Positions 1 through 7,706 of a DNA stretch of 11,747 bases are shown here, piece after piece. This DNA is from an uncultured Terriglobales bacterium (GTDB lineage: Bacteria; Acidobacteriota; Terriglobia; Terriglobales; Acidobacteriaceae), in the NCBI GenBank assembly GCA_955652845.1, contig CATPBY010000186.1, positions 1 to 11,747 of the forward strand. Direction: 5' to 3'. The translations under genes were made by a program, and so were the position numbers. Below the pieces are notes generated by a model. The model saw nothing but the letters and a program-made list of their open reading frames with translations, was not told where the DNA came from and searched no databases. Position 1 is the stretch's first letter. Each line of letters begins with the position of its first letter.

Positions 1-1
1 C

Positions 2-457
2 CGATATGCCGATGGTAAAGGCGTCGCGCAAAACTATCAGGAGGCAATGACATGGTTCTCGAAAGCTGCTGAAAACGGCTATAACAACGCCCAGTGGAAG
101 CTCGGGCTAGGCTATATCAAAGGAATCGGAGTGCCACATGATGAGCACAAGGCAGCGGTATGGTTCAAACGAGCTGCAAACCAGGGCGACGTCCGAGCCC
201 AGCGTGCTCTCAGCGATCTGTACTTGAGCGGTCGAGGAGTTCCAAGAGATTACGTACGTGCGTACACGTGGGCCAGTATTGCTACAGCATCGCGAGGAGA
301 CGATAGCGATCGAGTGAGCGTCATAGGATCTCGGATGACAGCGGCCCAGATTGCGGAGGCCGAGCGACGGATATCCATTTGGTGGACTCTCCAGATGCGA
401 ATCCCGGCCAGTGCGCAGAAAACTGCCATGCCATATGTATTAGACAAGGGAAGATAG
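2..457 (+). CDS. Sel1-like repeat protein, C-terminal part (5' end outside window)
   Basis: The frame is open from base 2, so the gene starts before the window and only about 151 C-terminal residues are visible. They hold about three Sel1-like (SLR/TPR-type) repeats, recognised by the Y-x-x-G-x-G-V ... A-x-x-W(F/Y)-x-x-A-A-x-x-G-x-x-x-A-Q pattern: YADGKGVAQNYQEA, YIKGIGVPHDEHKA, and a last, degenerate YLSGRGVPRDYVRAYTWA. A repeat-free tail of about 60 residues (TAAQIAEAERR...) follows. SLR proteins form alpha-solenoids that mediate protein-protein contacts, often in envelope or signalling contexts; the partner cannot be told here. The gene converges on the NlpC/P60 gene across about 110 bp in which I saw no clear terminator. 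The family call is solid; the role is unknown. Confidence 0.9.
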   Translation, partial: RYADGKGVAQNYQEAMTWFSKAAENGYNNAQWKLGLGYIKGIGVPHDEHKAAVWFKRAANQGDVRAQRALSDLYLSGRGVPRDYVRAYTWASIATASRGDDSDRVSVIGSRMTAAQIAEAERRISIWWTLQMRIPASAQKTAMPYVLDKGR

Positions 458-566
458 TTCTCTTGTGATTGTTAGCGTCCGATCCCCTTATTCGCCGATC
501 TGCGGAGTCCATCAGACTGTCTCAAAATCGCTTACCGATCGAGCAGCGTTACAAATATCGGCTTTG

Positions 567-1124
567 CTACTTGCCCTGACGTGTTAAAAGGACACGGTGC
601 CAGGCCTTATTGGAACGCTGGGCCTGGTTCCCTTTGATGTAACGAAAGAACCGGACTTGCCCACGTTCCTTCCAATAATATGCTTCGTAAGAGTCAATCC
701 CCATCCCCGAACGCATAGAACTAAAAAAGATGTGTTGTGCGGGATTGACAACGATCCCCACGTGCCCGCGCCAAACGACCAGGTCTCCAGGCTGGGGATC
801 AGCGACTCGCTCAAAATTCGGGGTTCCGAGGTAGAGATCCGAAGAGCTGGCGTAGCCGTAGGGAAAGCCAGCGCGACTATATATTGCATGTACGAGGTGA
901 GAACAATCACGCTTGGCACGAAGGTGAACGCTGGAGTCGAGCGCGCCAGCAATCACTGCTAGGCCGTCATCCAGGGTCAATGTCTGAGACGCTACTTGAC
1001 CTGAATCTTCGCCAATATCCTCGACGATTTCATACTTTTTGATGTCCCGTTGTGCTGCCGATGCGAAGGAAGCATGTTCCAGCAACATCAGAACTGCAAT
1101 CGCGTGTTTCGCGCGAAATTCCAT
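567..1124 (-). CDS. Secreted NlpC/P60-family cysteine peptidase (putative peptidoglycan hydrolase)
   Basis: This 185-aa protein begins with a signal-like segment (hydrophobic core about 8-15, Ala/Ser-rich end about 18-24). The NlpC/P60 core follows: Cys74 in DCSHLVHAIY, a PQPGDLVVW turn at 110-118, and His121 in GHVGIVV. These are the expected nucleophile Cys and general-base His. The third polar residue is less clear; His131 is nearest, but two residues off its usual spacing. The family usually cleaves peptide stems in peptidoglycan, so a cell-wall or periplasmic role is inferred. Length fits a single-domain member without SH3 or LysM modules. The ATG at 1122-1124 lacks an obvious Shine-Dalgarno, so the start is slightly uncertain. 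The gene stands alone on the minus strand. Confidence 0.85.
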   Translation of the reverse strand: MEFRAKHAIAVLMLLEHASFASAAQRDIKKYEIVEDIGEDSGQVASQTLTLDDGLAVIAGALDSSVHLRAKRDCSHLVHAIYSRAGFPYGYASSSDLYLGTPNFERVADPQPGDLVVWRGHVGIVVNPAQHIFFSSMRSGMGIDSYEAYYWKERGQVRFFRYIKGNQAQRSNKAWHRVLLTRQGK

Positions 1125-1319
1125 AGTTTGCTATTGTGACGCGAAGGTAGGGTACGAGGCAGGTTACCTCGGTGCTACTGCCGCGAGCCGGAGGGATCAA
1201 CAAAAATGGTGTCTCTGTTGCGAGGACTGCTGTAAGAACAGAATCCGAATGGGCGGGGGCAGAAACCGCATTGCATGGGCGTCGCCGAGCGCGTATCTGG
1301 GGATGCAGATTACCAGCCG

Positions 1320-2258
1320 CTAAAAGCCGTAGGAGATACCGAAGGCGAATTGATGTCGAGCCTGCAGATTCACGCCTGGCATGATAGTGCCGGCTGCCTG
1401 GGCGACACCGAAGTCAATCGTGAGCTTCGGGGATTCCACTCCCCAGCCTCGGAGCGGAAGGGCTCCCGACGGTATGATCCGCACCGCATAGGTGAGCGTG
1501 GTGGGTATGACTGCGCCGGGGAGGCCTTCAATCTTTCGCGGCTGCTGCATCACTTCAGAGCCCAGGAGTATGGTGCTCCTTCCCGGGCCGGTGAAGGCAA
1601 ATCCGAATGCACCGAATCCCCGGCCGTAATAACCCGGGGCATTGCCCGCCAGCCCCAGCAGCGAGGCATTGGTAGTTTTGAACCCGGCATTAAATACTAA
1701 CGGCAGTTTGCGGATGCCTGTAAAGGTCTTGCTGGCGACGACGTAGAAGTCCTGATTGTTAGTGTCCTTGCCTTGAATTACGCCGCCTACATTGCGCACT
1801 CCGGTTCGCGCCACGAAGCCAACCGACACGGCCGGCAACAGGCTTCGTCGTTCTCTGATCAGATTCAGTTTGCCATGAACGATGTTGAAGCGGCCGCTCC
1901 ACAGGCTGCTGAGGCCCGCAGTGTTGCCATCCTGGTGAAGGCTGGATGTGTATCCGAACTCCAGCCGGTTGAAAGCCCCCATGCTTATCGAGATCTGATG
2001 AAATCTGCCGAGGACCGGGCCGGCATCCAGGAAATGATAAGAGACCGCCGGCAAACTGAGCGGGGCGGAGCCAGTTGGGACAGAGTAGGCCAGCGGGGTA
2101 ATGAACACGCCATCCTGTCCTTCCCAATTAAGGCTCTGAGCCGAAGCGGCGGTACTACTGACCAGGGACCCCGCAATAGTCAGCAGCGCAGCCGCCATGG
2201 CGTACCTGATTCCTCCCGTGACTGAAACCAATTTGGCGTGATGTGATTGGTTACGCAT
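1320..2258 (-). CDS. DUF3034-like outer-membrane beta-barrel protein
   Basis: The frame is open from a TTG at 2288, but I choose the ATG at 2256-2258 because CAGGAG (2265-2270) sits 6 nt upstream. This gives 312 aa and leaves a 27-bp gap after the WD40 stop. The N-terminus has a long signal peptide ending near the Ala-rich ASAQS (about residue 41 from this start). The mature protein opens with LNWEGQDGVFITPLAYSVP, which resembles what I remember of the DUF3034 family. The rest is rich in alternating hydrophobic/Gly/aromatic strands and ends in FAFGISYGF, the terminal Phe typical of BAM-assembled barrels. Function is unknown for the family. Last gene of a GAF/PEGA-WD40-barrel operon. The barrel and export calls are firmer than the DUF number. 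Confidence 0.75.
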   Translation of the reverse strand: MRNQSHHAKLVSVTGGIRYAMAAALLTIAGSLVSSTAASAQSLNWEGQDGVFITPLAYSVPTGSAPLSLPAVSYHFLDAGPVLGRFHQISISMGAFNRLEFGYTSSLHQDGNTAGLSSLWSGRFNIVHGKLNLIRERRSLLPAVSVGFVARTGVRNVGGVIQGKDTNNQDFYVVASKTFTGIRKLPLVFNAGFKTTNASLLGLAGNAPGYYGRGFGAFGFAFTGPGRSTILLGSEVMQQPRKIEGLPGAVIPTTLTYAVRIIPSGALPLRGWGVESPKLTIDFGVAQAAGTIMPGVNLQARHQFAFGISYGF

Positions 2259-2284
2259 GATGCACTCCTGAGTCTCGGAATATC

Positions 2285-3175
2285 TCAACGCGTTTTGCTG
2301 TTGTCTGCCACTTCAGCGAATCGCCAGAGCTTGATAGTGCCGTCCTCGCCTCCCGAGGCCAGCCAATGTCCGCGCGAATCGAACGCGACGGTATAAACCG
2401 GCTGCTCATGGCCGGACAGAGTTTGCACTTCCCGTCCGGTCGCCACTTCCCATACTTTGACCGTCTTGTCCCAACTGCCTGAAACTAGCCATCGGCCGTC
2501 AGGGCTGAACGCTACGCTGGTTACAACATTTCCATGTCCCGTCAGAGTATGGATTTCGCGTCCGCTTTCAACATCCCAAAGCTTTACCGTCTTGTCACCG
2601 CTGGCCGACGCCAGCAGGCGCCCGTTGGGACTGAAAGCAACTGCATAAATCGATTTTCGATGACCGCTCAGTTTTTTCAGCGGTTCGCCACTTGCGAGAT
2701 TCCATATTCGTAGAGTTTTGTCATCGTCTCCCGAAGCGAGCAGGCGGCCATCAGGACTGAATGCGATGTAGATGACCCTGCGCCGGGATGCGGTGAAGTC
2801 ACGCACCTTGCTGCCGCTGGCGACGTCCCACACCCGCACCGTCTTATCGTCTACTCCCGTCGCCAGCAATCGGCCATCGGGACTGAAAGCGATGGAATAT
2901 ACCCAGTTGCTGCCCAACGGTCCCAGAGGCTTGTCGCTTGCGAGCGTACGCACCTCCTCGCCACTGGCGGCGTCCCGCAGGGAAACACTGTTAGCAGAAT
3001 TTTCTGTGGCCAGCCAACGTCCGTCCCGGCTGAATGCCAACGCCTGAATCTCTTTATTCTTTCTGGCAATGGAGCTCAATTGTTCGCCAGTGGACGCCTC
3101 CCAGATCTTGACGGTTTGGTCCCAGCTGCCAGTGGCAAGCCGCTCTCCATCAGGACTGAATGCCATGGTGGTCAC
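2285..3175 (-). CDS. Seven-bladed WD40 beta-propeller protein, apparently split from the upstream GAF/PEGA gene
   Basis: The 296-aa frame carries seven WD40 repeats, starting near residues 4, 46, 95, 137, 179, 221 and 263. All but the second have an exact 42-residue (126-bp) period, with motifs such as AFSPDGRLLASG, DKTVKLWD and TLSGH. Seven blades make a closed propeller. The last blade stops after its LWRF strand and lacks the outer strand and GH; those lie upstream of the first start codon (GTG 3173-3175), in the same frame, as FTLQHTLKGHTGW. This suggests the protein is truly the C-terminal part of the upstream gene. The GTG has no well-placed Shine-Dalgarno: AAGG lies 14 nt upstream. If translated alone it would lack a signal peptide and stay cytoplasmic. 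WD40 propellers are protein-interaction scaffolds. The family call is certain; the start is not. Confidence 0.88.
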   Translation of the reverse strand: MTTMAFSPDGERLATGSWDQTVKIWEASTGEQLSSIARKNKEIQALAFSRDGRWLATENSANSVSLRDAASGEEVRTLASDKPLGPLGSNWVYSIAFSPDGRLLATGVDDKTVRVWDVASGSKVRDFTASRRRVIYIAFSPDGRLLASGDDDKTLRIWNLASGEPLKKLSGHRKSIYAVAFSPNGRLLASASGDKTVKLWDVESGREIHTLTGHGNVVTSVAFSPDGRWLVSGSWDKTVKVWEVATGREVQTLSGHEQPVYTVAFDSRGHWLASGGEDGTIKLWRFAEVADNSKTR

Positions 3176-3192
3176 CCAGCCAGTGTGGCCCT

Positions 3193-4446
3193 TCAGGGTG
3201 TGTTGCAGGGTGAAATCGGAAGGGAGGCACGGGCGGAAACGCCTGGCGCCGGAATCGCTGGCGCGGCTGCAATCATCGGCGCACTTGTGGGAGGACTCGA
3301 AATCGGCAACTGAAATGGTTCGAGTTTGGCGGTAACAGTAGAGGTTTTGTCGGACTTTACTTCGATACTCTGATCGTGATCCTGATAACCGTTCAACGTT
3401 AAATGAACACGTTGTTGGCTAGGCGCAACCGTTGATATTCTTTCCTGACCACCCAAACCAATTGCGCCAGTAAAACGATTATCGACGAACATCTGCGTCC
3501 CGCTGGGCGCTCCTTCAATGACGAGCGTTGATGAAGGCGGAGTGATGACCTTTCTTACGAGATCTATCTCGATGACCGTTTTTGAGTCGGGGTGCCTGGC
3601 CGCGGGTCGGGACGGAAGATCAGTGTTTTTGCGGTTCAGAGTCTCAACGGTACGTAGATTGCCAGCGGGTATTTTCTTAGACCTGTGATGGGAGAGTACA
3701 AAGAAGACGGAGAGGAAAAGAAGAGAAAGGGCCGATCCGGCAGCGAGCGACGCGCGTGCATTGAGCCGCCAAGGGATACCAAGAGTGACCTGCGCAGAAA
3801 CGGGCTGTCCCGCTTCATCCCATGTAGTGATCTGTGGTGAATCGATCAGACGCTCCTGAGGACTGCTGACAGGGCGCAGTTGGACTTCCGGATCCTCGGC
3901 AAGTGAGAACACAAGCGTTGCGGCTGGTGCGATGCTACCCCGTGTAACCGCTAGCTCAGGCTGCGCCGCGTGTGGAGCCGAGATGGAAGTCAGCGACTGG
4001 GCGATGCGTTGCAACGAGACAATAGGAGCCGTATGAAAGGCGAAGGGAGTGGAAGAGAACACCAAAATTACGCCAAGAACTGAGCCTTGTCCGAGGATCG
4101 GAACCGCTAGGGCAGACCTCAAGTGTAAACTCCTCGCGATCGGCGGCCGAATCCGTGCATCATTTTCGGCGTCTTCACATTGCACCACCTGACCAGTTTC
4201 AAAACATTCTCTGGTAAACCCGGACTCAGACGTCAGTTGCGAGCCAACAGGCGGGGCCAGACCTAGACTGGCTCGGCACACCAAACCCTGTGCGTCGCGC
4301 AGAACAACAGCCGCACCATGGGCCCGCGTTAGCCGGAATACCTGTTCGACGACCTTATTTAAGACGGCGGATATTGGCTCCTCGGCTTGTTCAGTTATCG
4401 CCCTCTCTGGTTCGGGTATTTCTCGGTTCAGATTTGCTCTTAGCAT
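3193..4446 (-). CDS. GAF domain - membrane span - PEGA domain protein
   Basis: This 417-aa protein has a GAF domain at about 24-152 (ALAVPILGQGSVLGVILVF at its core), a Ser/Pro/Gln-rich stretch, one membrane span at about 232-252 (LAAGSALSLLFLSVFFVL) and a PEGA-type domain at about 306-378 (STLVIEGAPSGTQMFVDNRF ... VHLTLNGYQDHDQSIEV). It ends in a Pro/Ala-rich linker at 379-412. GAF domains bind small ligands or chromophores in the cytosol; PEGA domains usually sit outside the membrane, so this is a single-pass sensor or scaffold. No kinase, cyclase or HTH output is seen. The ATG at 4446 has GGGGA 7 nt upstream. The frame stops only 17 bp before the WD40 GTG, and the linker seems to run on into the WD40 frame after a -1 shift (about 3195-3230). 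Confidence 0.8.
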   Translation of the reverse strand: MLRANLNREIPEPERAITEQAEEPISAVLNKVVEQVFRLTRAHGAAVVLRDAQGLVCRASLGLAPPVGSQLTSESGFTRECFETGQVVQCEDAENDARIRPPIARSLHLRSALAVPILGQGSVLGVILVFSSTPFAFHTAPIVSLQRIAQSLTSISAPHAAQPELAVTRGSIAPAATLVFSLAEDPEVQLRPVSSPQERLIDSPQITTWDEAGQPVSAQVTLGIPWRLNARASLAAGSALSLLFLSVFFVLSHHRSKKIPAGNLRTVETLNRKNTDLPSRPAARHPDSKTVIEIDLVRKVITPPSSTLVIEGAPSGTQMFVDNRFTGAIGLGGQERISTVAPSQQRVHLTLNGYQDHDQSIEVKSDKTSTVTAKLEPFQLPISSPPTSAPMIAAAPAIPAPGVSARASLPISPCNTP

Positions 4447-4832
4447 TTGGCGGTCCCCGCCTCGCCACGACCATGTCTTCGATTGTGTCCTGACCGGGAG
4501 TTATCGTGGCTGCAACAACCGGTGTACGTCTAAGAACGCTCCTCCCGCTTCCATGGCTGGAAACAAAAAGAGACGCGCCCCTTGCTAAACGATGCTGAAT
4601 ATTACGGGGTAGTAACTGACTGGTCAATTAAGTAAATTTTTAAAAGTGAGTAGTCAGAAGTAACTAGTCGGCTTGTTTTGTACCAAAAGGCTTGTGCTGA
4701 ACGGATATGGTCGTTTGTGCGGCTTTCAAAATCTCCGACAACGTCGCAGCAAATGACATTACATAGGGGACGGGCCATTTACTCGGGTCTGTTCTATAGT
4801 GTTGCGATTGTCGAGAACGGAAGGAGGCGGTT
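4447..4832. other. Divergent intergenic region, AT-rich centre
   Basis: This 386-bp spacer separates the minus-strand GAF/PEGA operon from the plus-strand TPR gene and must carry both promoters. The centre (about 4622-4660) is strikingly AT-rich and contains the near-palindrome TGACTGGTCA (4617-4626) and CTGACT/AGTCAG arms about 30 bp apart. I see no gene in it. Minus-strand frames that run into it lack family features, and one overlaps the GAF start by 56 bp. Confidence 0.6.
4599..4627 (-). promoter_or_regulatory. Candidate sigma70 promoter of the GAF/PEGA-WD40-barrel operon
   Basis: Read on the minus strand: TTGACC (4627-4622), a 17-bp spacer, then TAATAT (4604-4599). The -35 matches 5 of 6 and the -10 matches 4 of 6 consensus bases at ideal spacing. 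An A/T-rich tract lies just upstream and could act as an UP element. The predicted start near 4592 would give a leader of about 145 nt. Found by eye, with no transcript evidence. Confidence 0.45.
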
Positions 4833-6530
4833 ATGCGTAGCCCTCTCGTATTCTTTTTCTGCCTATTCTGTTTGGTAATTCCCCTTCCAGCCCAGCATGA
4901 GCACGCCACCGCCGCGCGAGGCCAGGTGATGCAGCACCCAAGTTCCGAAACCGAGGAAATCGGGTGGGTGCCACGTGAGATTTTAGACCGTCCAGTCACG
5001 TTGCACGATGGCCTAGGACCGGTACATGAGAAAGTAACGACATCCTCACCCGAGGCGCAAAAATACTACGACCAGGGTCTCGCCTATTTGCATTCGTATG
5101 TGTGGATCGAAGCGGCGCGTTCGTTCAACCAGGCGCTTCGCCTCGATCCCAAGATGGCCATGGCGTATTTGGGCCTGAGCCGAACCTACTCCGGCCTGAC
5201 TGACCCGAAGGCTGCCTTGGAAGCGCTGGAAAAGGCGCAGGTGCTGGCACCATCGGAGCAGGAGTGGGAGCGACAGCGCATCCAATTGCGGGCGCGACAG
5301 CTAGACGCCATCGACGACATTGACAACCAGGCCAAGCTCGAATCGTACCGCAAGGCTCTAGATGCAGAGCTGAAAACCCGTCCGAACGATATCGAGCTGC
5401 TGTTAATCCGGGGCAATGCTGAGGAAAGTTTCGCCTCCGGCCGGGGACAGTTCGGGTTGCCCACCGCGGTCCCATTCTACGATCGGGTAGTCAAACTTCA
5501 GGCCGACAACCCTGCAGCGCACCACTACCTAGTTCATAACTACGAAAACCTGGGGATGCCGGAAGAGGCAGTCAAGCACGGAGAAGCTTATGCTCGCGTG
5601 ACCCCCAACATTGCGCATGCCCAGCACATGTATGGACATGACCTGCAGAAGGTCAACCGCAATAGCGAGGCCGTAATCCAATTCCAAAAGGCTCAGCAGA
5701 TCGAGGAAGCCTACTATCGCGAAGAGCACATTGATGTGAGATACGACTGGCACCACATCCACAACTTGGATCTGATGTCCATCTCGCACGCCTTCATGGG
5801 TCAGATGAAAGCCGCTGAAGCAATGTGGCGCGAGGCATTCGCAGATCCGCCTACAAGCGGGTTATGGGAAGCCTATCAGGCCAAATGGCCGGAATTTCTC
5901 CTGGAACGTGGGCGCGCACAGGAAGCCCTACTGGCCGCACAGAAACTTAGCGCTGGCCGTTGGCCAGTTGGCCGCACTATGGGTTATATCCTGGCAGGCC
6001 GTGCATACGTACACCTCCATCAGCTTGACAACGCTGATGCCGAGGTAGCTGCCGCGGAGAAAGAAGCCGCACAGATCGAGGAGGTAGATCCTGAGCCGTT
6101 GCTGCCACATCCACGAATCTATCCTGTTTTCCCGCTGCTACTGCTGAAAACTGAGCTGGCTCTGCGGCGTGGCAACGAAGGAGCCGAACCCGCCATGCGG
6201 GATCTCCTGCTCAAGGCCAAAGAACACTTCCGCCAGGCCGACTCTACCGACAGCCTATTTCTGATGCAGTTGGTTGCCGAGGATTGCCGGAGCTTGAAGA
6301 AGTGGGATCTGGCCGAGTTCGCATCCGAACAAATGTTGGGTTTCGACGCCAACTATGCCGGTGGCCATTATGAAATGGCGATGGTCAAAGTGCAGACCGG
6401 CCAGGCAGGGGCGGCCCGGCCCGAACTGGAAAGGGCCATCGAACTGTGGAAGAACGCGGATCCTGATTTGGACGAGCTTCGGCAAGCAAAACAGCATCTG
6501 ACAGCGCTAAGAGATGTAACCCAAAAGTGA
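4833..6530 (+). CDS. Secreted TPR protein with conserved histidine motifs
   Basis: The 565-aa protein starts at an ATG with AAGGAGG (4821-4827) 5 nt upstream. A TATAGT -10-like hexamer sits at 4795-4800, without a good -35. Residues 1-20 are a signal peptide (SPLVFFFCLFCLVIPLPA). TPR units follow from about residue 71: EAQKYYDQGLAYL, EAARSFNQALRLDPKMAMAY, then more through the C-terminus (AGAARPELERAIELW). The first unit resembles the opening of a widespread secreted TPR family I recall, whose members carry AAHYLIHAYE and HALHMPSHIF motifs. Here the matching segments are HHYLVHNYE (230-238), AHAQHMYGHDL (261-271) and YDWHHIHNLDLM (304-315). The clustered His residues suggest metal or cofactor binding, but no activity is established. 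Transcribed divergently from the GAF operon. Confidence 0.88.
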   Translation: MRSPLVFFFCLFCLVIPLPAQHEHATAARGQVMQHPSSETEEIGWVPREILDRPVTLHDGLGPVHEKVTTSSPEAQKYYDQGLAYLHSYVWIEAARSFNQALRLDPKMAMAYLGLSRTYSGLTDPKAALEALEKAQVLAPSEQEWERQRIQLRARQLDAIDDIDNQAKLESYRKALDAELKTRPNDIELLLIRGNAEESFASGRGQFGLPTAVPFYDRVVKLQADNPAAHHYLVHNYENLGMPEEAVKHGEAYARVTPNIAHAQHMYGHDLQKVNRNSEAVIQFQKAQQIEEAYYREEHIDVRYDWHHIHNLDLMSISHAFMGQMKAAEAMWREAFADPPTSGLWEAYQAKWPEFLLERGRAQEALLAAQKLSAGRWPVGRTMGYILAGRAYVHLHQLDNADAEVAAAEKEAAQIEEVDPEPLLPHPRIYPVFPLLLLKTELALRRGNEGAEPAMRDLLLKAKEHFRQADSTDSLFLMQLVAEDCRSLKKWDLAEFASEQMLGFDANYAGGHYEMAMVKVQTGQAGAARPELERAIELWKNADPDLDELRQAKQHLTALRDVTQK

Positions 6531-6630
6531 GTGACTTGCACTGAAAACTGGCATTGACAAGGATGAAGCAACTGTTTAGCTTGGCACGCGTCGACGGCAG
6601 AAAGGGTTGGCGAAATAAAACGTTGCCGAT

Positions 6631-6644
6631 CCGGCGTAGGCCGG
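6631..6644 (+). terminator. Possible terminator hairpin after the TPR gene
   Basis: CCGGC-GTAG-GCCGG forms a perfect 5-bp GC stem with a 4-nt loop, about 100 bp after the TPR stop. It is followed by GTGATTTTGC, so the T-run is short and displaced. Weak as an intrinsic terminator. Confidence 0.35.
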
Positions 6645-6710
6645 GTGATTTTGCTCGGAAGGGCAACCGACGAGCTACCAGACCCGAAAAAACCGACAGT
6701 GATCACACCA

Positions 6711-6771
6711 AAGGCTGTGACGGTGGATGCATCGTCGCTATCGGCTAGAGCATAACCAAACTCACAGCCTT
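6711..6771. terminator. 10-bp perfect inverted repeat flanked by T-runs on both strands
   Basis: AAGGCTGTGA (6711-6720) pairs exactly with TCACAGCCTT (6762-6771) across a 41-nt loop. On the plus strand it is followed by GATCTTTTTA. On the minus strand it is followed after about 20 nt by a T6 run (complement of 6687-6692), so it could act in both directions. It lies just upstream of the Fis-type gene, and its loop contains the ATG at 6727, which argues against that start. A palindrome GTGATCAC lies at 6700-6707. Alternatives are a leader attenuator or paired operator half-sites. Confidence 0.4.
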
Positions 6772-6810
6772 GATCTTTTTATCCGATGTGAGTCTTCAGC
6801 GAGATCCCCG

Positions 6811-7092
6811 GTGAAGGAACAACTCGAACGACTCGTGTGGCAGATGTATAAAGGCGGGATTAGATATTCCGAAGCAGTACGCGAATTCGAGCGAACTTTC
6901 TTGGCTACGGTTCTGCGAGAGCACAATGCAAATCAGGTCAGAGCGGCAACCCAATTGGGTATGCATCGCAACACTTTGAGACGCCAAATTAGCAAGTTAG
7001 AATTAGACGTCAAGAAATTGCGTGTCGCTCGCCGCCGCCCGCCCTTGAGAGCACAAATCCCGGTCGGGCCGACGAGGGCAAAAGCAACTTAG
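6811..7092 (+). CDS. Small Fis-type helix-turn-helix DNA-binding protein
   Basis: About 93 aa from the GTG at 6811. The core IRYSEAVREFERTFLATVLR followed by NQVRAATQLGMHRNTLRRQI is the Fis-type C-terminal fold: a dimer helix, then an HTH with recognition helix around MHRNTLRRQI. A basic tail (RVARRRPPLRAQ) follows. Similar stand-alone proteins of about 90-100 aa that begin close to the KEQLE segment are common in Acidobacteriota, from memory. No sigma54 AAA+ or receiver domain is attached, so it probably acts as a small regulator or nucleoid-type protein. The frame also extends to an ATG at 6727 (121 aa), but those 28 extra residues look non-coding and the ATG lies inside the loop of an inverted repeat. 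Neither start has a strong Shine-Dalgarno. Confidence 0.8.
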   Translation: MKEQLERLVWQMYKGGIRYSEAVREFERTFLATVLREHNANQVRAATQLGMHRNTLRRQISKLELDVKKLRVARRRPPLRAQIPVGPTRAKAT

Positions 7093-7114
7093 CGGCAACT
7101 CGACGAGCGCCGGT

Positions 7115-7173
7115 GGGTAGAAATTTCCGACAATTTCACTAGTCAGCTGTCGGCCATTGTTTTCACGCTACCC
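7115..7173. terminator. Nested inverted repeat between convergent genes
   Basis: Outer arms GGGTAG (7115-7120) and CTACCC (7168-7173) enclose inner arms CCGACA (7127-7132) and TGTCGG (7148-7153). A CCATTGTTTT tract follows the inner right arm, and AAATTT flanks the left. The outer right arm overlaps the 3' end of the minus-strand membrane gene. Its place between a plus-strand and a minus-strand gene end suits a bidirectional terminator, though the loop is long. Confidence 0.4.
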
Positions 7174-7555
7174 TTGGCTTTTTCTGTTCCTCATTGCGCT
7201 GAACTGCCTTCGGGTCGTGGCGTTGCAGCAGTCGCTCGATGCGCTGGATCGTGCGGTGTAGTTGGCGGATCAAGTCTTCATCGGGAGTGGTGAGTAAATC
7301 GGCAAGCAGTCTGCGAATCTCTGCCCGAATCTCAGCATATTTCTGGCTACGGTTTTGTATTTCAAGCAGATACTTCCGATATACCGCATAGCCAACGGCG
7401 ACACTCAGTCCCATGAACAGAGCACGGGAACCTTGCAGTAGCCAAGGGGGAGCGTTGTGCAGTTTCGTCACTAGGAAGTCCACATCTAAACTCAGGAACC
7501 AAGCGCAGGCCCCCCAGAGCGCGGCTGCGGCTAGAATTTTGCGTCTTCCTGCCAC
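7163..7555 (-). CDS. Small two-span membrane protein with C-terminal coiled coil
   Basis: This 130-aa protein starts at a GTG (7553-7555), the first start in the frame because the preceding codon is TAA; its Shine-Dalgarno is weak (GAAAG about 12 nt upstream). Two hydrophobic segments lie at about 7-29 (ILAAAALWGACAWFLSLDVD) and 39-60 (LLQGSRALFMGLSVAVGYAV). A charged helix from about 63 to 120 (AEIRAEIRRLLADLL ... HRTIQRIERLLQRH) with heptad-like Leu/Ile spacing suggests a cytoplasmic coiled coil. The end is basic and Lys/Gln-rich. I do not recognise the family. Composition and codon use look like a real gene. It converges on the Fis-type gene with 70 bp between the stops. Confidence 0.65.
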   Translation of the reverse strand: MAGRRKILAAAALWGACAWFLSLDVDFLVTKLHNAPPWLLQGSRALFMGLSVAVGYAVYRKYLLEIQNRSQKYAEIRAEIRRLLADLLTTPDEDLIRQLHRTIQRIERLLQRHDPKAVQRNEEQKKPRVA

Positions 7556-7706
7556 TTAATGATCTGCTTTCTCAAGTTTTCGCATCGTGAAATAGGTTGC
7601 ACCGGCCCTCAGAGCTCCCTTCCTAGCTGCTTTGAAGCGGTTTGTCCGAATGAGCAGTAAGACTTAACTACAGTACCGGCATTCTACGCCCGATGACAGG
7701 TGCTCG

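Noticed and set aside
2285..3175. 126-bp tandem periodicity as a DNA repeat array
   Set aside because: It is explained by the 42-residue WD40 repeat unit within the coding frame.
4391..4627. Minus-strand 78-aa frame overlapping the GAF/PEGA start
   Set aside because: No domain or ribosome site; it overlaps the gene by 56 bp and runs through the promoter-like element.
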